Part shown: piece by piece, positions 13,675 to 14,482 of the stretch
Layout of the letters: each line of letters starts with the position of its first letter
Numbering within the stretch: position 1 is the first letter of the stretch
From: Bacteroidales bacterium
GTDB taxonomy: Bacteria > Bacteroidota > Bacteroidia > Bacteroidales > Bacteroidaceae
NCBI GenBank assembly: GCA_004558535.1
Contig: SFCP01000065.1
Coordinates: 1 to 14,482, forward strand
Reading direction: 5' to 3'
DNA length: 14,482 nt
Translations under genes and position numbers: made by a program
Notes under the pieces: generated by a model
Databases searched by the model: none
Told to the model about the DNA's origin: nothing
The model's input: only the letters and a program-made list of their open reading frames with translations

Positions 13675-13713
13675 AAAAAGGAGGACGTGCCAGGCAGGCG
13701 CGCCCTCCTTTTT
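13675..13713 (+). terminator. Terminator of the truncated secreted-protein gene
   Basis: AAAAAGGAGGACGTGCC (13675-13691) pairs with GGCGCGCCCTCCTTTTT (13697-13713) around AGGCA: a 17-position stem with one mismatch and one G-U pair, ending in five T. It starts 18 bases after the stop codon. Its right half abuts the group II-like RNA segment. Confidence 0.8.
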
Positions 13714-13860
13714 CTAATGGGTGAAAGTCCCGAGCGCGCCCCGATAGCGGGAAGCGCATAGTCCGAGGCAACGGTGTCCACCGCGAGGAGAATCGGAAGG
13801 AAGCTAAGGACAAAAGTCTGGCTCCACGCCCGCGAAGATGGCGGCAGGAGCCGACGCACC
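13687..13860 (+). ncRNA. Structured RNA element resembling domain I of a bacterial group II intron (no reverse transcriptase)
   Basis: The order of motifs is that of group II intron domain I: a GTGCC-AGGCA-GGCGC 5' hairpin (13687-13701), GGGTGAAAGTCCC (13719-13731), a stem GCGC...GCGC (13734-13737 with 13754-13757) enclosing CCCG/CGGG, then GGCAACGGTGTCC, CGCGAGG, and GAATCGGAAGGAAGC with GGACAAA further on. After about 13819 the match to typical introns fades, although a further stem GGCTCC/GGAGCC (13820-13825, 13847-13852) continues. No intron-encoded protein and no domains V/VI follow before the next gene. It is either the 5' stub of a decayed intron or a related structured RNA; an IscB-associated (HEARO/omega) RNA without its protein is an alternative that cannot be excluded by eye. 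Confidence 0.55.
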
Positions 13861-14140
13861 CAAGGCGCATTTTCCGTATTCTCCCACTATCTTTTTTTGT
13901 TGCTTAAATGCTTCTTGCCCCTTCTTTTTGTTTGTATGATGTTTTTACTCTATTTTTGCAATTGGTTAGAATGCGTACAAGCATTTTGACGGAATCGGTG
14001 GCGGACACGCATTCGTTCGTTTCCGGTTGCCACCTAAGAGAATGCTATGTCTTACCATAAAAATATACTGCGCCATGCTGTCGCAGCCCTAAAGCAAGCT
14101 GCATCGCCTCTACGAAACAGACACTTTACAACGCACGCAC
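13861..14140 (+). promoter_or_regulatory. Promoter and long leader upstream of the BspA-like gene
   Basis: TTTG (13927-13930), 20 bases, TATTTTTG (13951-13958) is a full Bacteroidetes promoter match. The predicted start near 13965 leaves a leader of more than 170 nt. It contains ATGC/GCAT (13972-13985 region) and GGTGGC/GCCACC (13997-14002 with 14029-14034) stems. No gene is credible in 13861-14140. Confidence 0.6.
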
Positions 14141-14482
14141 ATGCCTTCGCATCGTCTGCCCATCGCGCGGCGGCAAGGCAAACGATTTTTAGACAGAGGC
14201 TTCAAGCCTCCCTATTGTTTAACACGGTGCACGCCCGTTCCTATAAATTACTTTTTACTCCTTGCCCGTCGTTTATGTCTTTCCCTTTCTGCCCGGGCTC
14301 ATGAAGCAGAGGTAGATGGAATCTTCTACAATCTGGATGTAGCCAACAAGACGGCTACAGTCACTTTTAAGGGAGACGATCCTTACTCGTATAATGAATA
14401 CTCCGGTGACGTAGTGATTCCTGAAACAGTGACTTATAATGGCATCACATATTCCGTCACGAGTTTGGGAGATCACTGCTTC
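14141..14482 (+). CDS. BspA-like leucine-rich-repeat (LRR_5 type) surface protein, 5' part, open at window end
   Basis: From about 14297 the frame reads AEVDGIFYNLDVANKTATV, then YNEYSGDVVIPETVTYNGIT, then YSVTSLGDHCF. This is the standard opening of Bacteroidales BspA-type proteins: a short beta unit, then the first TpLRR repeat with its 'VTYNGITYSVTSIGD' signature. Such proteins are surface-exposed and often adhesive. The frame runs out of the window. The only in-frame ATG upstream is 14141, but the ~50 residues it adds are rich in Arg and Pro and make a poor signal peptide (INYFLLLARRLCLSLSARA). Neighbouring frames carry more hydrophobic pieces (PVVYVFPFLPGLMK in the frame ending at 14312), so a small indel in the leader region is possible. 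The domain is certain, the start uncertain. Confidence 0.7.
   Translation, partial: MPSHRLPIARRQGKRFLDRGFKPPYCLTRCTPVPINYFLLLARRLCLSLSARAHEAEVDGIFYNLDVANKTATVTFKGDDPYSYNEYSGDVVIPETVTYNGITYSVTSLGDHCF

Noticed and set aside
14047..14304. An 85-codon frame upstream of the BspA-like gene
   Set aside because: It lies in the leader after a promoter but has no recognisable sequence and overlaps the LRR gene in another frame; at most part of a frameshifted signal peptide.
1..14482. CRISPR arrays, tRNA or rRNA genes
   Set aside because: No regularly spaced direct repeats of CRISPR length, cloverleaf-like TTC/CCA patterns or rRNA segments were seen by eye on either strand; the only regular repeats are the short ones listed.

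Overview
The window looks like chromosomal DNA of a gut or oral Bacteroidales bacterium, probably near Prevotellaceae/Bacteroidaceae. The evidence is repeated matches to the Bacteroidetes promoter pattern (TTTG, 19-21 nt, TAnnTTTG), membrane-anchored AraC-type regulators, a secreted protein with a GEVED-like domain and a T9SS-like C-terminal tail, and the start of a BspA-type leucine-rich-repeat gene. No name below the order can be given from the sequence alone.

Layout. (1) 1-265: the 3' end of an IS66-family transposase with its terminator. (2) 441-6365: housekeeping genes. These are a seven-helix membrane AraC regulator, rsmA (convergent, stop codons overlapping), a flippase-like membrane protein, the Xaa-His dipeptidase gene pepD five bases behind it, and purA on the minus strand. 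A 20-bp perfect hairpin separates pepD and purA. purA has a good promoter and a long GC-rich leader. (3) 6811-12205: a same-strand redox/detoxification cluster. In order it holds an exported alpha/beta hydrolase with a cysteine nucleophile, a YqhD-like iron-type alcohol dehydrogenase, an iron-sulfur flavoprotein-like reductase, a carboxymuconolactone decarboxylase-cupin fusion, a flavodoxin with a lipoprotein-like leader, and an AraC regulator whose start codon lies in a three-copy, 13-nt-period ATGCAA repeat. (4) 12206-14482: a gene-poor accessory stretch. It has a candidate promoter-hairpin-repeat-terminator small RNA, a GC-rich block without a credible gene, a 5'-truncated secreted protein, a structured element resembling domain I of a bacterial group II intron without a reverse transcriptase, and the 5' part of a BspA-like gene whose start is unclear.

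How the parts may work together. The alcohol dehydrogenase, two flavoproteins, cupin/CMD protein and AraC regulator suggest a unit that senses and reduces small electrophiles such as aldehydes or quinones. The closest known analogy is E. coli yqhC-yqhD. That reading is inference from family membership and gene order. The right-hand 2.3 kb looks like a site of repeated insertion and decay and is the least explained part of the window.
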